The notes: generated by a model not told the origin, from the sequence alone. A stretch of DNA of 64,000 nucleotides from Lateolabrax maculatus (GCA_031216445.1 CM062210.1:10365501-10429500); one strand, 5' to 3'. Numbered from the stretch's first letter, positions 38,331 to 53,075 are shown. Numbers and translations: made by a program.

Positions 38331-41150
38331 AAGTGGTGATTTTGTGAATTACATTATACGTTAATGATGTGATTTGCACATACTCTTTTTTTTTTTTATT
38401 TATATCTAAAAGTAGCTCTGTGCTATTTGAGTTTTAAAAATGTAAAAACAATCACCAAGAAAACACGTGTCGGTCTTCTTTGTTGGCATTTGTCGCCAGA
38501 CACACAAAGTAGCCCATACGACACATCTTATGTACAACTTTCAAACTACCTGGTAAAACCCGACGAGGGTAAGGTAACTTGAACGCGGCAAATAGTGGGG
38601 GTGATTTGTTGTTTTTTTTTTTTTTTTGCACAGCAGCCTCAGTGGGACTTGTAGTTTCTTTCGAGAGTCTGACGTGCAGTCAGCTCACTCTCTGCCTGCA
38701 TGTAAAACTGAGACGAGTCACAGCGACTCTCTACGACGCGAGCCACACCAAATACTGATGGACAAAGCAACGCATTCATATTTTCATTCATCTCATTCCG
38801 ATGACACTAACTGTGTGACTTCATCTACCAGCATGCTCGTCGGCTCATGTGTTGGCTTGTTTAGTGCACTACGTCATGTGGACAGCTGGGACCTTTGCTG
38901 ACCCAGCAGTGATTGACTGATCACAGCCTCGTGTAGACAATGGGCTCAGTGCCTGGCAGTCTCTCAGACTCAATAAATTGCAGACAAAAATGTCCAGTGG
39001 AGGCCGTTTCTTTCTTCAGAGAATACTTCCACCTAGTCTCTGATGAAAAGTACCTCCACTGATACATCACAGTAAAGATTACACTCTCCCTACCTTGCAG
39101 GAATATAGTTTATGCACTTTTTAAAAACGAAACTTTATGAAATATGTTCATATTACACACCCAACAGAATGTAATCACAGTATTGTAATTATATGAAGTC
39201 TTTTGTTTTGAGGAGGACGCTACCTTTATAAGGCAAAAAGATTCAATGGAAAACATCTGCGCTCACAGGAAATAAGATGTACTTTTTTAATAGAGAGAGT
39301 TGACTCTCGGTGCCTGTCAAAGGGATGGATGACTTCCTCCAAGGTCATTAATTCATTTCCTGGACAAGGTAGGCTGGGTGATCAATCCCACCCCTCCTCT
39401 ACTCATTCTGCTGCTCTTTGGTTCCTCCTTGGAGAAATACCATTTGAATGTCAAATCTCTGCTTCACTACCCAAAACTGGTATATGTGGAAGAAAAAAAT
39501 GACTGTCTCTCAGCAGTCCACCAGAGGGGTCAGTGAGAAGCATCCTGGTCCATCATGGAGGCCTCTGTCGCCTGAGCAGGCAGCAGGCAAATCAATACCA
39601 CAAAACACCATGACTACACAACAGCAAGGTGAGAGGAATTATTTAAGTGGGAAGGTTTTTTTCTTTCTTTCACAGAGCAGCTTTGCAAACCACAATGATC
39701 CAAATTATTTGGTCTTATTGGTAAGAGCACGTTATTACAACCAAAGTCATCTTAGTCCATGGTTGACAACATTCAGATTAGAGAAAAGTCCAAAAGAAAA
39801 TGCATATAAATTGTGTAGAAATATGTATTTTTTCCTTTTTTCCTATCTTGCTTTACTTGGTTTTCATATTTCTCTTACAATACTCTGGGGGTTGAGAACC
39901 ACTGATGTGAATTATCAGAAAGGTTGAATGAACACACAGATTTCACCAATTTTCACCCGGTCTGTCTTATTTTTGTGAAATCCCATGCTGTCACACTATT
40001 TTTATGTTGCTATAATCTCATAAGAATTGTACACATGGTGGCTTTGACATCATGAGATCCAAATAAAGACAGGCATTTTGACAGGCACCCTGTTTTTTAG
40101 CTGACAACAGACACTTCCGTGAGTAACGTTGTGTTGAAGTACAGATTCATTACACTTCATACACTTTATCCATATTGTATTTCATTAATTTTTGCTGGAA
40201 AGCCTGGTTTTGCACCAGGTTTGACTGCAGGGTCACCAAATGAAAAGCAGAGTTGATGGAGATTCAGTGACTTGCGAAAGGACAGATTCTTAGCCCTGAC
40301 TTATGGTGTTTGTTATTATTGTTTGTGAAATGTATACTATTGCAGTTAATGTGTGTGGTTTTGTGTGACACGCATACATGTAATGTTGAAACTTGAATTG
40401 TGCAATAGCCTCTTTAAATATGTGCGGCAAAGGCAGAGGGTAATTAAGTCCAACACACTGTAGCTCTAATTCTTTCTGATCAAGTAGAAGGAGTTGAGGA
40501 AGTTTAAGAAGAATATGAATATGAAACTTACTGTATATATTCATTGGCCACTGCAGATTTTTTTGCCATTCCAGTGTCATTGATTTAGAGAAGATGGGGA
40601 AGTTACACTGTTAGCCCGGGGACATTTAGTTAGCCCATGACCTTTCTTAAAACAGAGAGAGTGTGACTGGAGACCTCACTGATGACAGGAGCAGCCTTTT
40701 CTAAAGGTTAATACGTTCAGGCCTTCTCAGAAATAGCTTTAATGGAGTACATTTCAGCTTTAGAGGAATTTGGCTTCAATGCCGTGCAGCAGCAGAAGAA
40801 CAAAACATGACTGTTTTTAGTACAGAAAAACAAACTTCCCAAACTTCCCATGTGAACAAGTGAACCAGTACAATAGAGACTGGACAAGCATGCCTGCGTT
40901 TTTTAAAGGGGGGCTGCTACAAAGCTTTCCTTCATATCTAAATGTTTCCCACAACCATTGCCAACAGTTATTGCTGTATTGCATTTCTCATATAACCAAC
41001 AATAAAATACACAGCCTGTTATTAGAACAACTGTAAAAACAGTTTATCGCTCACAGGGGGTCAGAAATCAAATCTATTTAACATATCAATATTTGTGAGC
41101 AGTATTAAGACCAGTGTTAAATGGATCATTTATCAACATTATCAACATAA

Positions 41151-41374
41151 TGCGATATCACATAAATTTATGGGTATTTTACTGTAAAATCACACAGGTC
41201 AATACAGTTATACTGTAATTCTACAGTAATCCTTCAGCAACATACTGCTATATCATAGTAATTTGATGGGTATTTTAATGTACATTCATAGTTCAGTATA
41301 GTCATTTTACTGTAATTCTACAGCAGCACACTGCTATATCAGTTATTTTGTGGGTATTGTACTGTAAAATCACC
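41151..41374. repeat. degenerate tandem repeat, about 2.5 units
   Basis: Units start at 41151, 41246 and 41332 (95, 86 and a partial 43 bp). Each begins TGCNATATCA, followed by TTNTGGGTATT and TACTGTAAA-like pieces; the first two also share TACTGTAATTCTACAG. Confidence 0.8.
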
Positions 41375-42473
41375 TTTCAAAAGTGTCCAAATTGAATATT
41401 CAAGTGTTATAGACAGAAAATTCAATTCAACTGTAAACTCAAATCAATGGCAGAATAGACTTTTACTCTGTAAGTTATAAATCTATAATGCCATGGAGCA
41501 ATGTACTGATTGTCTAAACTGAGCACTGTTTTCACCAAGGAGAGAAATACAACACCACCCTCTAGTGCACAATCTAGTTCAATGAGGCCAGGATCTGCAG
41601 AGCGCTTGTGTTTCCAAACATGACCAGTAGATGGTGCTTTGTCCTTAAGATTGTAAGCATCGAACAGGAGCGGGCTGCTTGTTGGGATACATCACATGCA
41701 GGTTGGTTGGTAAATTGACAGCTTGAAAAAAAAAAAAAAAAAAACACACACCAAGACTGCATCTAATGCTTTAAATTAAATGCTTCAAAGAACAGACAAA
41801 ATGTATGTATTAATGTATATTGTTTTATTTAACTTTTTTTATTTATCCAATTGTCTTTTAAAGCAGCATCCACTGATTTTACACATGAAGATCAGTTGCA
41901 TTGTCTCGTGAGTACTACTCAGTCCATAAAAAACTGTTGCATAATGTCTTCTATGGCTCTGGTGAGAGCTGTCTTAGTAAACAACACTAATGATCAGGTT
42001 ACCTCAGACTGGGCTTAAGACTTTTTAACAGAAACTTGTGTTACAAACTGGGAGAAGGGAGTTGGGAAGATGTCAGTTTACCAGGTAGGCATAATACAAC
42101 AAAAGATGGTTATCGAGTTGGATTGTGGAAATTGAAGGTTGTTTTCAAGCTTGTAACATACTAGGGACTAAAAGTTAGTGTATGTCTGCCTCTGCTGTCT
42201 CAATTTTGACCATCCTTTTGAAAATTTTGTGAAAGTGCAATAATAAATTGCTGTAATACCTCTATAATAAATTAAATAGTAAAAAGCACAATCTATTATT
42301 TAACAGCCAGTGATATGCCTTTGATTTTGGAATTTAATTTTTCTTCATTTGTTGTCCTTTCCCTGCTATACACATTATATTTCATTTTTACAATGTCTGG
42401 TCAAAGTGCTTCTTAACAAGGTTATTGTGCCAGTGAGATCTCCTCCTGTCATGAGTCCTGTTAATAAGTGATG

Positions 42474-42474
42474 A

Positions 42475-42505
<31 letters not shown>
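42474..42505. repeat. ATC trinucleotide repeat
   Basis: About ten CAT units between slco5a1 and prdm14. Confidence 0.97.
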
Positions 42506-45500
42506 TGCAGCCTGGTCCTACACTTCCCATGGCCTTGGGCCTGTCTCCCCCTGCTCCATCCCACACGCTTCCTGTTAACCATCCCAACTTTATTGACATT
42601 ACAGGAATCGCTAATGAAACACCGTCTGTTTCTCAGCTCACTGTGTCTGCCTGCGGAGCTGTTAAAGGGAATCACACACAGACATGCATGTTCTTAAATA
42701 TACTGTCCAATCCCATCCCCCACAGTTCACATCCACACACAGCCACCTTTTCCTGTATGTAGCCTTGGCTATCATATCCACCAAGTAACATACGGGAAAA
42801 TGCAATAACGACAGACGCTGAGGTGCGTGCATCTGTAACTGGAAGTCTGGGGTGCTTCCAGGAAATCCACGACTCCGGGATACCTGCCTCATAAGAAAGC
42901 GTAATTAATCCTAAATAATCAGTGGGCTCTTCATCGTGGAGCAGCTTGATTCGTTGCTGTTTTTGCATCCGGAAAAGAGGTGAAGGAAACAATCCATTCC
43001 CCTCCGACTGTCGCACGGTTTCATCAGCTAATGGCTTTACAGCAGCACTCAAAGATATAGAAGGACTCTATGCTTAAACTATAACCCTCTGTGGTACTGT
43101 TTTACCACATTCTGCTTACCGGAAAGGCATCCTTTTAAATTAGCCATCCTCTTTGTGCTGCTTTCTAAGGTCAACATTCTTGTGTTGTGGACAGACACCC
43201 TGGTCTGTAGTCAGGACTACTCCCCAAATTAGTTTACCCATTCAGAATGGCTTGCAACTGGAAACTTTGCAACCCCGCGAGGGACTGATACATATGAATA
43301 AGGCAAGCAGATCAGGACAGAAGGGTGGTGTAGTAATTGTGTTAAAAAGTGCAAGGGCCCCAAAATAAAGACCCCCAGTATAAGCCTGTGGAGGCCCCCT
43401 TACTGTGCAGAGCAATCCCAGCAGATTGAGCCCCATGCTTATGCAAAAGTCCTCACTCCCTCCCCTCTAGACCCATCACCCTCAACCCTAACATCACCTC
43501 CAAAAGCCTGATTGGTGGACCAGGTCACCCAATGAGTGGACTCACGCAGGTCCCTCCATGACAAAGGCTGGCTGAATGTCCCTTTCCTAATAAATCATGA
43601 AGACATTAACAAATATGTTCCTTGCTATGAATAGTAAAACAGCTCCCTTCCCGGTAGGGATCTTTAAAACTGATAACACACATGTTCGATTAACAAAGAT
43701 CTCCCCTGCTGAGGGGAGCATTGGAAAACATTTGAGTGATTGTGGATTACTGCAGTGCTCATTTTTTTATATCAAGAGAAGCTTAAATAGTCATTGAAAG
43801 CCATGTTTGAAATACAGCAAACTGAAAATACTGTGCAACATAATAAAAAGTGAGTACTTAAATTTTAGTTTCGAGTATATATCAAATAGAATAGCAGCAC
43901 ATCTGCCATATCACTTCAATTCAATACATATAATCAAACTAAATGTAAATGAATGTGAATTGAGATGTAATATGTCACAGGAGTCTCATTACGGTCTAAA
44001 TATAATGCAGTGGTAGCTCATCTCAAAGTAATCAATTATCAAAGCTACTTCTCATGAATCAAATCACAATTTTAATACCAGTTACACCTGACTTTGATTA
44101 TGAATGCATCAGAAACATGTGTTAGCCATTCATTTTTTATTGCAATCAAAACAGGACAATGCACGCAAGTAAATAAGCTCAACACATACTGTTTAATAGA
44201 TAGTGACTGATGGGTGAATGTGGGGGAATGGGCTGCTGGAGTTGGAATAAGCAGTTTAGCTGCATACTCAGCTTGTCTGTCCTTCCAGAAGAGACCCTGA
44301 GTTTACTGTAAACAGGGGGGCTGTTTCAAGCCCTCTTCTATTCCCCTAACACATATGGAAATGGGCCATACCTTTAGGGCTTTGTCCTCCTCCAAGAGCA
44401 TCCACACAGCCCTCACAATGTTAAAGGAGGGACTGGCAAACATTTCATATTCATGGGGCACAGTCACCTCCATATGAATGGAATAATTGCTCTTTAGAGG
44501 CTTAAGCTACCAACTGAAGTATGTGTGCGTTTTTCAGGCCCTTGGGCTAAGGTGATCAGCCACCTAAGCAGAGGGTGTGCACTATCATCTGTTGGAAGGA
44601 AGCAACGTTTGACTGCTGTCAGCTTCTGTGCACAAGTACGTTACATAGGTCCCAGTGTAATGTACAGTGTGTGTATTTGTGTGTGTGTGTCAGCGATTGC
44701 TGTGTCTGTGCATACAGCAAGTTAGACTGCTTGTCTGATCGGCTGAAAAGAAATCCTGAACTTTAAACTGGTCATTTCTTTTGTTTGGGAAAGGAAGCAC
44801 GATTGCCAAAGATAGCAGTAAGATCATTTTAATTGCCCTCATTGACGGATAATTAAGCAGCAACAAATACTTTTAGGATGCAGACTCATCTGTCCGCTGA
44901 CACATTGTGCATGAAATATTCCAAACATGCCCAGCATCAGATCATTGGAACTGTATGTGAACCAAAATGTAGTTTTTGGACAGTTGTTGATAATGAAAAC
45001 ACGTTACCCACAGAAAATCGTTAAGCTGTGGAGCACCTCTTTTCCTCTGAACAGGGTGGGTCCTGCTTCGGATGAACCTAAAGGGAAATCCCTTTCCTAT
45101 TGTTGTCATACCACCCTGACACACACCAGCTCCTCAGAAGCCAGAGGTACTTGAGCGTGTGCCTTCTTAAACCCTGAAGAGGATCCTTCTGCCCAGCTCA
45201 TCCCACTAATTACCTTCTAGCCATACTGTAAATGGGCCACTCCTGATAATCAGCCTAAGCTGGGAGGAAGGCTGGATAGAAGCGCAGACAGAGGGAGACA
45301 TGGATGGATAGGGAATGAAAGGAATGAGGGTATTCAATGAAACTGATTAGATGGGGCCAAAAGCCTTAGTTTGAGAACTTGTAAAGTTTTGATGATGTCA
45401 TCTCTGGTGGCTTAAAATCAATCCCCATCTGAGCAGCTGATTCATTTCTTCTTGTGTGTTTCTGCTTACAGAGTTGGGAAACCCAGTGTGCCGTGGTGGC

Positions 45501-45936
45501 AGTGCAATAACCACGTTTGCAGCCCTGTTTTTGTCCTCCCAGTCGTCTCCAGCCACACAAGGTTTAAACTCCAGAGAATCATGGTCTACATGCCATTATC
45601 TTTGTCTGTATGTCTAAAGAAAACACGTTGAAACAATTGGAGAAACTACTGTTTACACTGTGTAAAAAACACAGATAAAAAGAGTTTGAAAAAAAAGTTC
45701 ACCAATAATGTAAAATGGAAGCAGATTAGGGAGTTCTAACAGTGTTTGAGAGTGTGTGGCCCTGGTGGTTTGCTGAATCCCAACTTGGAACACATTTGTG
45801 GGATTACGCGTGTGTTGTCAGTTTTTGATTTCTTGTTTGGTAAACTGATGAAACTTTCTTGTTTGAGTATTTAAATAGGATACAGCCACACATTCTAAAT
45901 AATACAACTGCAATGTGTTTTTGTTATACTTGAACT

Positions 45937-46330
45937 GTTTGAAGGATAAGTCTGGTGATATTCTTATATATTTCTAATTGTTAACAAGCCCCATAAAAAG
46001 ACCAACAAAAAAACAATGAAAAACAATGAAATGATCCTACTAACAAGCAATGTCTTTATATCCAAAGCTTGATATAACTTCCTCTGTGCCATAGCGCTCA
46101 ATTATTGTTCAAAAAATATTAAAAACACATGAATGAGTCACATTGTTGTACATGGTGACATGTTCCTTCATTATGATGAACATGGGCATTGCAGTTTATT
46201 TTGTGATAAACCCACATACGTCGTCCACGTGTGTAAATACAAATCCCCAGCTGAAAATAGTCCCCAACAAAAACACAACTTACTCCTCTTTGAGTTATGT
46301 TTGTAAAAAACTGCAATGCCCAGCTGTTTT
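45937..46330. repeat. probable dispersed teleost repeat
   Basis: It begins AAGGATAAGTCTGGTGATAT and contains GACATGTTCCTTCATTATGA and CCCAGCTGAAAATAGTCCCC. I recognise these as parts of a common percomorph repeat, from memory. One copy in the window and no coding capacity. Confidence 0.55.
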
Positions 46331-47449
46331 ATGAAGTTATTTAGCCATTGAAAAAAATTTAAATATAAAGTTATGATCAATTTTTCAGTAGGAACAAATG
46401 GGCTCAGAATCACAGGGTAGGGAAGTCTCACAATATTTAGGCACATTGTTGGTTTAGGTCTTTTCATAGATTTTTTTTGACAATAACAAAAATAAAGAAT
46501 ATCACCAGCCTTATCCTTAAATTTGTTAGATACAAAAATGAAGTCTGGGGTTACTTTTTCTAGTAAGAACAAAAACTGCAGGTCATTCTTTCCTTGTTCT
46601 TCATCTCTCCTCTGGATCATCCTAATGGCCCCACATACACATCCTCCTCTTACAGAAGTCAGGTTCTTGAGACACAGCTGCTAATAGAGCAATGCCTTCT
46701 GCCCACGATCCACACTCAGTACACACACATACACACACAATGCAGCAGTGTTTGCACTGTAATTACTGCAACACTGTCTTTGTCTGGACCATAATCCGGG
46801 GGATCTATTGTTGGTCATACGTGCCTGCTCCTTCATTATTACCAATACTCACCCTCCTCCTTGTCCCTCAAACCACCCCCAAACCCCTCCAAAAGGCTGT
46901 CTCTCTTTCACCACCTCCGCCCCACGCACAAGAGAAGTGTGCTGCGCCACAAAGGGACTAAAAGGAGGCACAATTAGGCCTGTGACAGTAAGCCCCGGCG
47001 TGGGCCAGGAAGCATGCCGCACAATGGGGCAAACTTTTATACGACACTTTAATGCAAACACTGGAGTGTGCTGCCTCGTGCCCCTGTGCTTAGAGCCCGG
47101 CCACTCTCATCACACGCCTTTGTGACAGAGAAACAAGCGGTCATTCATTTCATTTATTAGTTACCCATTAATTGGGGAGGCACACTGTTGCCATTGAGGC
47201 AGTGAGGGAGATGGTGTTCCACTGGCTGGATGAAAAAAAAAGGAATCATCAGTGGGCTGAGCCTTTAATTGAATCCCATGCTAGTCATTCAGAGATTGCT
47301 CTGTCAATGATTATATGGGGATCAATACAGTGAGGGCAATTGCTATTTCAGATGGGTTTTTTTTTTTACACTGTAGACCACTCACAGCTCTGCCAGGGCA
47401 TCCTGTCACGGACGTCCCTCTTGAAAAAAACCCTTACACAATCTAAGAA

Positions 47450-47450
<1 letters not shown>

Positions 47451-47489
<39 letters not shown>
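47451..47489. repeat. CA microsatellite
   Basis: About 19 AC units. Confidence 0.97.
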
Positions 47490-47491
<2 letters not shown>

Positions 47492-49160
47492 GTTCTGCCC
47501 TTGTTTGTGCTGCTAAGCTGTGTCGGAGCACTTCAACAGGTTTCCACTACTAAACTGCAGGACCCACATTAATGATCGGCATACTTAAATAAACCCTTTG
47601 TGGTTGCTCTCTATCGATCAGGTGATCTGGCTATCAAATAAGCTAACAGATCTATGAAGGACCCTTGCTGTAATTGAGTTGCTCTGTGGGAGTGTGTGTG
47701 TGTGTGTCTGTGTTCCTGTTCAAGCATATGTGTTCACAGGCACATCGTATATATGCCCAGAGTATGCTCCTGGAGGATTATCAGCGCACTTTAGGCACAT
47801 AGTGTTGCTTTTTTTGTGTTTGTTTCCCACTGTCGACCCAACTGGGAGATGTGCTCCCCGTGCTAATTATGAGTTGTAAAGCAGGTCGTGATTGCGGTTG
47901 TTGGTTTGAGTCCCTGAGGGGGATCAGTATTCTGTCTGTCCACTGCGCTGTGTGATTAGAGAGACCGGAGAGAGGAGGAGGGTAAAGTTTAGGTTGATAT
48001 GTTCGACCAATTCATGCAAAGACCAAAATATCAATAAGAAAAACCCCTTCATTGTTATTGTCATTTTATTGTATTTGAGTACACGCATCTTAAAAATCCT
48101 TAAATGTGACTTCTAGGGCTCAGACGTCAAACATATTAGTAAAAAGTCTGATAGGTCAGTTAGTAATGGCTTGATTTTGTCCAGGACATGTATTCGAAGG
48201 AGAAATTGACCTAACCTTTGAGAGTTAAATAGGGTATTTTTTTCACAAATATTGGGAAAATTCCAATATTAATAGTACCATTTATATGCAATAAATTGCT
48301 GAACAAGTAACTTTGTTTAATGGAGAATAAGTGGAAAAAGAGAATGTTTGTATTGTACATGTCTAAGTACCCATTTGCTTCAGGTTATGTAGTTTTTACT
48401 GTCAGATGTTTCTTCTGAAAACCTAATCAAAATTAAAGTATCAAAAAGAAAGAAAATCAAAGGAAGATGCAGGAAAAGAAAAGCTTTTTTCTGACACAGT
48501 TTTAAGCAAACAAACTGATAGGAACACTAATATATATACACACTTCAGGGGGATACTAATTGAGTTACACAAGAAGTAATAGGGCCATAAACTGGTTTGT
48601 ATGTGTGTGTGGGGGTATGTGCATGTGTGTATACTTACTCCTGTGTGTGTGTGTGTGTGTGCGCATGCAAGGCACTTCCATGCTTCTGTGACCACCTGTG
48701 ATGCTAATGTTACCTGTCAGCACCCTCACCACAGCAGCCATACCGGCGACATACACCGACTAACTAACACATTAAACACACACACACACCACAATCATCC
48801 AGCAGGAGATGGGTTACAGGACAACAACAGTCACAATTAATGGACACGCACTCTGGGAGCTGCCTTCATTAGGTGTGTATTTTTTTTTGCAGGAGTTGAA
48901 GGGACAGTCTAATGGTCAGGTTTAAGGCTAATAGGGCACAGGGGGATAGGAGCACCTGAGTGAGGCCGTCTGCTTGCATATTACAGACACACACTTACAT
49001 GTTAACACATGGACTGCAGCAGGGATGACTCACAAAAGGGAATAAAGAGGCATTGTTGTGAGTGTTGTACTGCAGCAGAAGAGTGTTTCTGTCAATAAGG
49101 CAAAGACTCATTTACTCATTTGTTGCAAAAGCGATTTATCCTGTCACTCACTCCAATATT

Positions 49161-49440
49161 AAAGGATAGGTTCATATTTTTCAGGCCTGTTTTAAAACAA
49201 TACTTGCATGTCCATTTGTACATTAAAATAGATTTTTGGATGTTAAAATTTAGCCAACGCTAATATGAGGCCTCAGCAGTCCGATTTAGCAAAATTAAAT
49301 ATGTATCTTCTAAGATGTTTCCTTGTTGACCTGTGATGGAATAATAGTTAGACAGAAAGAGATATCTGTCCTATTTTACATTGGAATCTCATTAGGAAAG
49401 GATAAAGGATAGCATAGCCGGTATGGACACAACAAACAAT
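49161..49440. repeat. probable dispersed teleost repeat
   Basis: It begins AAAGGATAGGTTCATATTTT and contains GTTTTAAAACAATACTTGCA and CTAATATGAGGCCTCAGCAG, which I recall from a widespread percomorph repeat. The 3' boundary is approximate. Confidence 0.55.
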
Positions 49441-52400
49441 TACTGAAAACAAAAACTGTTTAAATACATATAGGTGTCTTTTAAATCACCGCCCAAAGCA
49501 GGATACCTATCACAGTTGCCTGACCCTGACCTTACAGAGCGGCTCCAGTTTGCATAACTCACACACAGTTATCTCTGTGGCAACAGCGAGGATCCACATC
49601 TCAGCCTCTAAATCAGGGCCTGTAGCCCATTACAGTTTTCCCAGCCAGTCTCCTCCTCTGCCCCAGACAGGACTGATGGCTTTTGTTTGCAGAGGAGCAT
49701 CATTGCTTACAGCTGCTGCTGTAAATCTGGCCAACCTCATCCATCCGCCAAGAAAGCCAAATGAACTCATCCTTTCGGCCTCACGTGGCACCTCTGTTGC
49801 AGCGGTGAAATATCGTGGATAATGATGATGGTGATTATTGGTGATTTCCTCAGCTGTGTGTGTCATTACGGGGAGGAGGGGATTGTTGTTCTTTGTCTTG
49901 TTTATGTGTGGAGGGTCTACTCAAGGCGGGATGAATTGTCTGTCCTCAGGTCACTGTTTGGATCACCTGGCTGATTGTATTTCAGCTGTTGATTAACTAA
50001 GGCTGGATTAATGTAAGAGCTATATATGGCAAAAAAAGAACGAGTGATTCACCTAACTGTGTCATTCCTCAGCCACTGTCTTTAGAAATCGGTGCTTTAT
50101 AAATGGAGCACTGAAGTTCTCTATCCCTTTCCGAGGCGAACCCTATAGACCCCTGCTCTTCTCCTCTCTCCTCATCTCCATGTTCCCTCTTCCTTTAATT
50201 ACTGTGTTCATGCTTGACAGGCACTGATGACTTGATTAAGCCTGCCGTGTGCAGTTCCAGTCTCTACCCTGCTGATGAATGAGTCTAAAGCTTATTAACT
50301 TACTCATTCTGATCAATAAGGCGCTGGGCTTGAACACTGCAAGGACAGAGAGGAAACTGCTGCTGCCCTCCACGCTGGCAGCAGGGATGAAATCATCACA
50401 CATGATTAGCCTGTGTAACCAATCCGGCTGCTTTGTGGAGAGAGGAGTACAGGTGAATTGATTTTCTGGATTACTTTCAGTTGCAGAGGCTTTAGAGCTT
50501 CTTCCTTTCATGATAAAGAGTGCGGCTTCTGCAAACATATTTAAATCTTTAGGTTGAAAATTGATGATAAAATGATATGTGTTTAACTTGACATGGAGGG
50601 AATTTCAATGGATGGTCAAAATGTTAACTGCCTTCCACTGAATGATTGGAAAAATGTCCACAAAAAACACAAGAAAGCCAATCTGATTTCAGCACTTTCT
50701 ATTTCTTATATATTTTTGAGTTTTCTTTAAGAATTTTGCTTCTTGTAGCAGAACAGATTATGGTCTCCTAATGAAAGCCAAATCCCCAAATATTGAGCAA
50801 TGGACAGAAAGGGTTAAAGTAGATTATGAAAAAAAAAATGTAAAAAAATGGAGTATTACTTCTATTTTATGTCTATTGATCATTCTTTCTCAAGGTCGTC
50901 TTCTATGTGTTTGTGAGTTTTTCTGTTGAGTTGATTCAACAAAAATAAAAAACTGTTGACTTTGGCCAAGTGGCTTCACGTGCTTCAGTAAAACAAAACC
51001 GCCAACTTGTTTTGGAGCTCAAAGCCAACCATTCAGTCGTGCTCAAACTATTACTGTTTATTTCATTTATACTCAGGAGGCCTTCTGACAGCATCCAGGA
51101 GGCAGCGGATGAAGGTTTACATCTAAACCCTATTCCCCAGAGGAGGCCCTGCAGCTCCACCAGGGCCTTAAAAAATGAGAGGCTCATCATTGAAGCTAAT
51201 TTGACCTCCAGCATGGGTATAGCCTATTCAGCAATGACCAGATATTATTTGATGGTGACATTTTAACTGGTAATCCTTGGAATAGGAGATAATGACTGAG
51301 GAAGAGGTGCCATGTGTCTGTCTGCACTCAGGAGCCACAGAAAAAAAAAACAAAAAAAAAACATGCTTTCCACTCTTCACATTCCGATATTGATCATTTT
51401 TTCTGCTGCAGATTCAATCTTTTATGGTAAGAGGTGCCAGTATTGATGTATTGTGGTCAGTGATACAGCAAGCCCACACACACAAGAGAGCTGAAAGGTG
51501 TTTGATTCATTTTTCATGTCAAGAAAAGTCAGATGCTTCCTGTTGCAGAGAAAATGCAGATCATACGATATCCCCCCATACGCCTTCATGTCTGAGAACT
51601 ATCTCTGGTTTTGTCAGGGTCCTTAATGAACAGGACTTTGTAATGTAAGCCTTTAACTATTAGCAGGCCTGGCTAGGCTAAACAAGACTTGGTGCAGGAT
51701 AGCCTGTATTGACCTTTGTTTCCCCTTTGGTGGCTTCTGTGTTTGGAGCATGTGTGAGAGTGTGAGCAGGCAGGTCTTCTGGGAAGAGCTCTTTAAGATG
51801 ATGTGCACCATTAATGTGACTGCAGGTCGGCTCCATTTCAGAGGCATTGATCTGCTGCTGGAGCTTACAGAGCGGCGTGGCAGCAGAGCTGAGTCTGAAC
51901 CTGAGAGGTTGGAGAGAAGGTGGATCTAAAAATGATGTAATGAGGGGTGCTAATGCAGGAACTCTGTGGGCACTAAAGGTTTCACTAGTGACTGAGCTTA
52001 GGGAAATCAATCAAAACCTAAGGTATGCTTTGGAAATGTTTAGTTGAATAAATGTTTGTTCCATGTGAAGCTTCCTCAGATTTGCTCAAGGAGCCTCACA
52101 TGAGCAGAGTCACACTGTCAAACTACAAATGCATATTGTTGCAATAAATGTCTAAAACCTTGACATGGGAGTAAAGAAATAAATGTTTAAAACTGATACA
52201 GGATAAAAAACAATAGAACAGCTTCTGTGCATGGGTGTATGCAGATACTTTATTATTATTGCCATGCAACAGTGTTGATGGTAATAGTTTTGGTACAGCA
52301 TGGTAGCTCAGTTCCAGTGTAAAAAAGAGAGAGATAATACAATACAACAAATGCAACAACAAGCAAACAGGCACCATAAACCAATACAACAACACACATA

Positions 52401-53042
52401 AAAAGGAAACACATGAATATAAGAGTATGTACAGTATCGTACATATACATATAAGTGCTTGTGTGTGTAAGTATATGTAGGTGTACATGTATGTGGCAAG
52501 TTGATCCATTCAAAATGTATTCAATATTTACATCTCTTTTGTTGTTTAAATCACTGTTTCATGTCTGCATTGAAAACTTTAATGATAGCATTCCAACCTG
52601 AGCGTCTGGATAAATGCTTTGATGTGTCGCAGCAGTTTTGAAAACCTCTTGGTTTGGATGCGTTTGCAAAGTCTACGCATGTAATTGAAAATAATTAAAG
52701 AGAAAAAGGTTGACATGTAGAGGAATCTATTTGACAGAATCCATTAAAAAAAACCCAGGGATACGTTTTATACCCTGAGTCTAGACACTCAGCAGGCACC
52801 AATAATTCCTGAAGTGAAGAAAATACTTGCAGAGCTCCGCAGTTTTCCTCTGATGAATGCACATTATCAGAAATATAGACTGACTCTTACCGTATGTTGA
52901 TCCTGAGCTATCCTCTGTGACTTCTATTATCTCAGTCAATAAGAACATTGTCAATAAAGTAGTCTGGGATGTGTAGTTTGTATTAATTGAGGGTTTGTGT
53001 CGTTTTCAAGTATTGAATATTTAGTCTAGGTGGTTAAAATAA

Positions 53043-53075
53043 AACATACTGGTGTATGACATACACCAGTATGTT
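53043..53075. repeat. perfect 33-bp palindrome
   Basis: Arms AACATACTGGTGTATG and CATACACCAGTATGTT are exact reverse complements with a single A between them. Confidence 0.97.

Noticed and set aside
39448..39927. 159-residue plus-strand ORF between the genes
   Set aside because: No domain-like pattern, mixed low-complexity stretches, and no splice or promoter context.
46171..46620. 149-residue minus-strand ORF
   Set aside because: It partly overlaps a dispersed repeat (45937-46330) and has no recognisable protein similarity.
47881..47960. GGTTTGAGTCC, similar to a tRNA B box
   Set aside because: No matching A box or cloverleaf could be folded upstream, so neither a tRNA nor a SINE is supported.
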